A stretch of 7,539 nucleotides of DNA from Candidatus Eiseniibacteriota bacterium (GTDB taxonomy: Bacteria; Arandabacterota; Arandabacteria; Arandabacterales; Arandabacteraceae), in NCBI GenBank assembly GCA_030592245.1, contig JAUVJV010000093.1, positions 1 through 7,539 on the forward strand. The letters run 5' to 3'. Numbering within the stretch: the stretch's first letter is position 1; each line of letters starts with the position of its first letter. This document shows, in pieces, positions 5,253-7,539 of the stretch. The notes beneath the pieces are model-generated. The model searched no databases, was not told the origin of the DNA, and was given only the letters and a program-made list of their open reading frames with translations. A program made the translations under genes and the position numbers.

Positions 5253-6518
5253 ATGAAGGCGGCAATCAAGGATGTAAGAGCGCGCGAGATCCTGAGTACC
5301 AGCGCGCAGCCCACGCTCGAGACGGTCGTAAAGCTCGAAGACGGCACGGTCGGCGTTGCATCGGTGCCCTATGGCACTTCGGCCGGCAAGTATGAGGCCG
5401 TGACCCTGGTTGATGGTGATCCCAAACGCTACAAGGGCAAGGGCATGCTCAAGGCGGTGAACAAGGTGAGCAAGGTCATCGGTCCCGGGGTGATTGGAAT
5501 GGACGCGCTCGATCAGCAGGCCCTTGATGAGCATCTTGTGAGCCTTGATCCCTCCCCGCAGCGCGAGGAGATCGGCGGCAACTGCATCTTGAGTGTCTCC
5601 CTTGCCAGCGCCAGGGCGGCCGCAATCTCAAAAGGGCTCCCGCTCTACCGCCACATAAGAGAGTCGTTCGACATTAAGCACAGCGAATACGTGCTGCCCC
5701 GGCCAATGGTGGTGGTGATCGAGGGCGGCCGGCACGCCGATAACTCGACCGACCTGCAGGAGTACCTGGTGGGTATCATCAAAGACCGCGGCGGCCGGGA
5801 GAATGTGCGGGCCGCAATGGAAGTCTACATGTACCTCAAGGGCGTGCTGAAGGCCCAGGGCTACAACACCAATGTGGGCACCGAGGGTGCATATGCACCG
5901 ACTGCGATCAAGTCGAATGAGGAGCCTTTGATTCACATCGAGCAGGCCATGAAGGACGCCGGGTATGCGCCCGGAGAGGATCTGGGCATCGCCATGGATC
6001 CTGCCGCCTCGGAGTTCTGTGAGGAGGATGGAACCTATAACCTCGCGCGGGACGGCAAGAAGCTCAGCTCGGATGAGATGATTTCCTACTATGCGGACCT
6101 GGTTGAGCGCTATTCGATCTACTCGATCGAAGACGGCCTCGGGGAAGACGACTGGAAGGCCTGGCCGGTAATGAATGAAAAGATGGGCCAGCGGATCGTT
6201 GTGATGGGTGACGATCTCACGGTCACCAATGTCGAGCGTCTGCAGAAAGCCATAGATCTTAAGGCCATCAATGCGATCTTGATCAAGCCCAACCAGGTGG
6301 GGACCTTAAGCGAGACGGTCGCGGCAATTCAGCTGGCGCAGGCCAATGGGCTTAAGATAACCGTCTCCCACAGGGGCGGTGGCGAGACAACCGATACGCT
6401 GATTATCGACCTTGCGGTTGCCGCCAACGCGCAGTCGGTGAAGGTGGGACCGTCACGCGGAGAGCGTGTGGTAAAATACAACCGCCTGATGGAGAGAGCG
6501 GACGAACTCGGGCTGTAG
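5253..6518 (+). CDS. eno: Divergent enolase (phosphopyruvate hydratase)
   Basis: A 421-residue protein, near the usual ~430, with AGGAGG (5240-5245) seven bases before the ATG. Enolase dehydrates 2-phosphoglycerate to phosphoenolpyruvate in the cytosol with two magnesium ions. The catalytic set is complete. It consists of S43 in the mobile loop, H161 in GGRHADN, E170 (QEY), E211 (VGTEGAYAP), D249 (MDPAASEF), E293 (SIEDG), D320 (GDDL), K345 (LIKPNQ), H373-R374 (SHR) and K397. Several usually invariant stretches are altered. PSGASTG is PYGTSAG (39-45), VGDEGGFAP is VGTEGAYAP, and SHRSGETEDT reads SHRGGGETTDT with an extra residue and a Ser-to-Gly change. These place it on a divergent enolase branch, but the retained active site argues for enolase activity. 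gpmI, the preceding glycolytic step, starts 91 nt downstream on the same strand, which supports the role. Confidence 0.88.
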   Translation: MKAAIKDVRAREILSTSAQPTLETVVKLEDGTVGVASVPYGTSAGKYEAVTLVDGDPKRYKGKGMLKAVNKVSKVIGPGVIGMDALDQQALDEHLVSLDPSPQREEIGGNCILSVSLASARAAAISKGLPLYRHIRESFDIKHSEYVLPRPMVVVIEGGRHADNSTDLQEYLVGIIKDRGGRENVRAAMEVYMYLKGVLKAQGYNTNVGTEGAYAPTAIKSNEEPLIHIEQAMKDAGYAPGEDLGIAMDPAASEFCEEDGTYNLARDGKKLSSDEMISYYADLVERYSIYSIEDGLGEDDWKAWPVMNEKMGQRIVVMGDDLTVTNVERLQKAIDLKAINAILIKPNQVGTLSETVAAIQLAQANGLKITVSHRGGGETTDTLIIDLAVAANAQSVKVGPSRGERVVKYNRLMERADELGL

Positions 6519-6609
6519 CCCGGGCTCGGGAACCGCAACCGGACACAAACCATGGCGTGAGGGCTTGAGAACGCGTCGGCGAGGGACGACGCACGGACAG
6601 AGGGATGCG

Positions 6610-7539
6610 ATGCCGTCAGGGGATGACAGGCCGATGAGCCGACCGCTTGTTCTGATCATAAGAGACGGCTGGGGCATTGGAGATCCGGACGATCCCGGCA
6701 ATGCCGTTGCCGCTGCTCATACTCCTGTGACCGACAGGCTTCTTAAGGATTACCCTCACTGCCGGCTGGGTGTGGCAGGCGAAGAGGTGGGACTCACTCC
6801 CGGATCGCAGGGATCCTCTGAGGTCGGCCATCTCAACATGGGCGCGGGCAGGATTGTCGAGCAGGAAGTAGTCCGCGTTAACAAGATAATCGACGACGGC
6901 AGTTTCTTCTCGAATCCCACGCTGCTTGGCGCCACCCAGAACTGTAAGGCCAACGACAGCAGCCTTCATCTTATGGGCCTTGTCCAGGACCAGGGCGTCC
7001 ATGCCATGGACACCCATCTCTATGCCTTACTGGATCTGGCCCGGCGCGGGGGGCTCAACCGGGTCTATGTTCATTTCTTCTCCGACGGCCGGGATACGCC
7101 CCCCAAGAGTGCGCTTACTTACCTCGAGCGGTTGGAAGCCAAAATGGCCGAGCTGGGGGTGGGAAGGATCGCCACAGTGATGGGGCGCTACTATGCCATG
7201 GACCGTGACCGGAACTGGGACCGCATCCGGCTTGCCTACGAGGCGCTCACTGAGGGGAAGGGCCTTGAGGCTCACTCGGCGCGCGAGGCAATTGAGAGGG
7301 CTTATGCCAGGGCCGATCGGGCCATCAGCAAGGCCCCAGACGGCAATCCCGATGAGGTCGTGGAGACCGACGAGTTCATAAGGCCCACGGTGATCCTCGA
7401 CGGATCGGGCGGTCCGGTCGGGCTCATCCGCCCGCAGGATTCGGTCATCTTCTTCAACTACCGGCAGGACCGTACCGTTGAGCTCACCACTGCATTCGTA
7501 GAGGAGGAGTTCGACCAGCCTGACTTCCACCGGGGACCA
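6610..7539 (+). CDS. gpmI: 2,3-bisphosphoglycerate-independent phosphoglycerate mutase, N-terminal 310 codons
   Basis: The gene is open to the window edge, so it is partial; the family is about 510-530 residues. The enzyme interconverts 3- and 2-phosphoglycerate with two manganese ions through a phosphoserine. From the 6610 start, D19 in the RDGWG motif is the first metal ligand. S70 in GSSEVGHLNMGAGRIV is the serine that carries the phosphate; the usual sequence there is GNSEVGH. Substrate-domain motifs follow: SDGRDTPP, MGRYYAMDRD..WDR and FFNYRQDR. Two in-frame starts are possible. ATG 6610 has AGAGGG five bases upstream. ATG 6634 gives the more typical N-terminus (MSRPLVLIIRDGWG) with AGGGG 11 bases upstream. 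I chose 6610 on ribosome-site spacing, but 6634 is nearly as good. A 6-bp hairpin (GCGTCG/CGACGC, 6573-6592) lies in the gap after enolase. It is very probably co-transcribed with enolase from the promoter near 5161. Confidence 0.93.
   Translation, partial: MPSGDDRPMSRPLVLIIRDGWGIGDPDDPGNAVAAAHTPVTDRLLKDYPHCRLGVAGEEVGLTPGSQGSSEVGHLNMGAGRIVEQEVVRVNKIIDDGSFFSNPTLLGATQNCKANDSSLHLMGLVQDQGVHAMDTHLYALLDLARRGGLNRVYVHFFSDGRDTPPKSALTYLERLEAKMAELGVGRIATVMGRYYAMDRDRNWDRIRLAYEALTEGKGLEAHSAREAIERAYARADRAISKAPDGNPDEVVETDEFIRPTVILDGSGGPVGLIRPQDSVIFFNYRQDRTVELTTAFVEEEFDQPDFHRGP

Noticed and set aside
6516..6530. Intrinsic terminator after enolase (GC palindrome AGCCCGGGCT at the stop)
   Set aside because: There is no T-run, and gpmI follows closely on the same strand.
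7027..7530. 167-codon antisense frame inside gpmI
   Set aside because: The sense strand has clear GpmI motifs throughout; this is a codon-bias shadow.

Overview
The window comes from a G+C-rich bacterial genome. Gene starts mostly carry strong AGGAGG-type ribosome binding sites and the promoter candidates are sigma-70-like. The mix fits an uncultured or little-studied, probably anaerobic, Gram-negative-type bacterium, but I cannot name a taxon. The pointers are a secreted starch-binding pullulanase-type protein, a Tat translocase subunit, a DUF1847 cysteine-rich protein (a family I associate mainly with anaerobes) and divergent forms of two central enzymes.

Layout. (1) 1-450, minus strand: the N-terminus of a secreted CBM41/PUD (pullulanase-type) protein cut by the window edge, with a good promoter at 507-535. 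(2) 451-718: intergenic, holding three tandem GC-rich repeat units and a promoter candidate for the next gene. (3) 719-2789, plus strand: a divergent serine hydroxymethyltransferase-family PLP enzyme followed 67 nt later by a DUF1847 protein, probably one transcript. (4) 2790-2974: intergenic, with a hairpin and a stretch resembling part of a tRNA-Ser. (5) 2975-3184, minus strand: tatA. (6) 3306-5085, minus strand: the wreck of a type I restriction-modification locus. An in-frame fusion of the first ~20 codons of hsdM to the last ~75 codons of hsdS is followed, with a TGATG stop/start overlap, by an intact fic gene. After that come a 23-bp-period array of TGTCA boxes and then only the C-terminal end of hsdR. 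(7) 5161-7539, plus strand: promoter, divergent enolase, then 2,3-bisphosphoglycerate-independent phosphoglycerate mutase (gpmI) running off the window.

How the genes work together. Enolase and GpmI catalyse consecutive lower-glycolysis steps (3-phosphoglycerate to 2-phosphoglycerate to phosphoenolpyruvate) and look like an operon. The SHMT-like/DUF1847 pair looks like a second small operon, and its exact chemistry is uncertain. The Fic gene is the only apparently complete member of the restriction-modification island. It keeps its Fic active-site motif, an N-terminal inhibitory motif, a C-terminal DNA-binding-like domain and an upstream promoter overlapped by a perfect inverted repeat, so it may have outlived the system it travelled with. 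The most unusual items are this fic-retaining ghost locus and the 10/13-nt alternating box array beside it, which may be a leftover transposon end.
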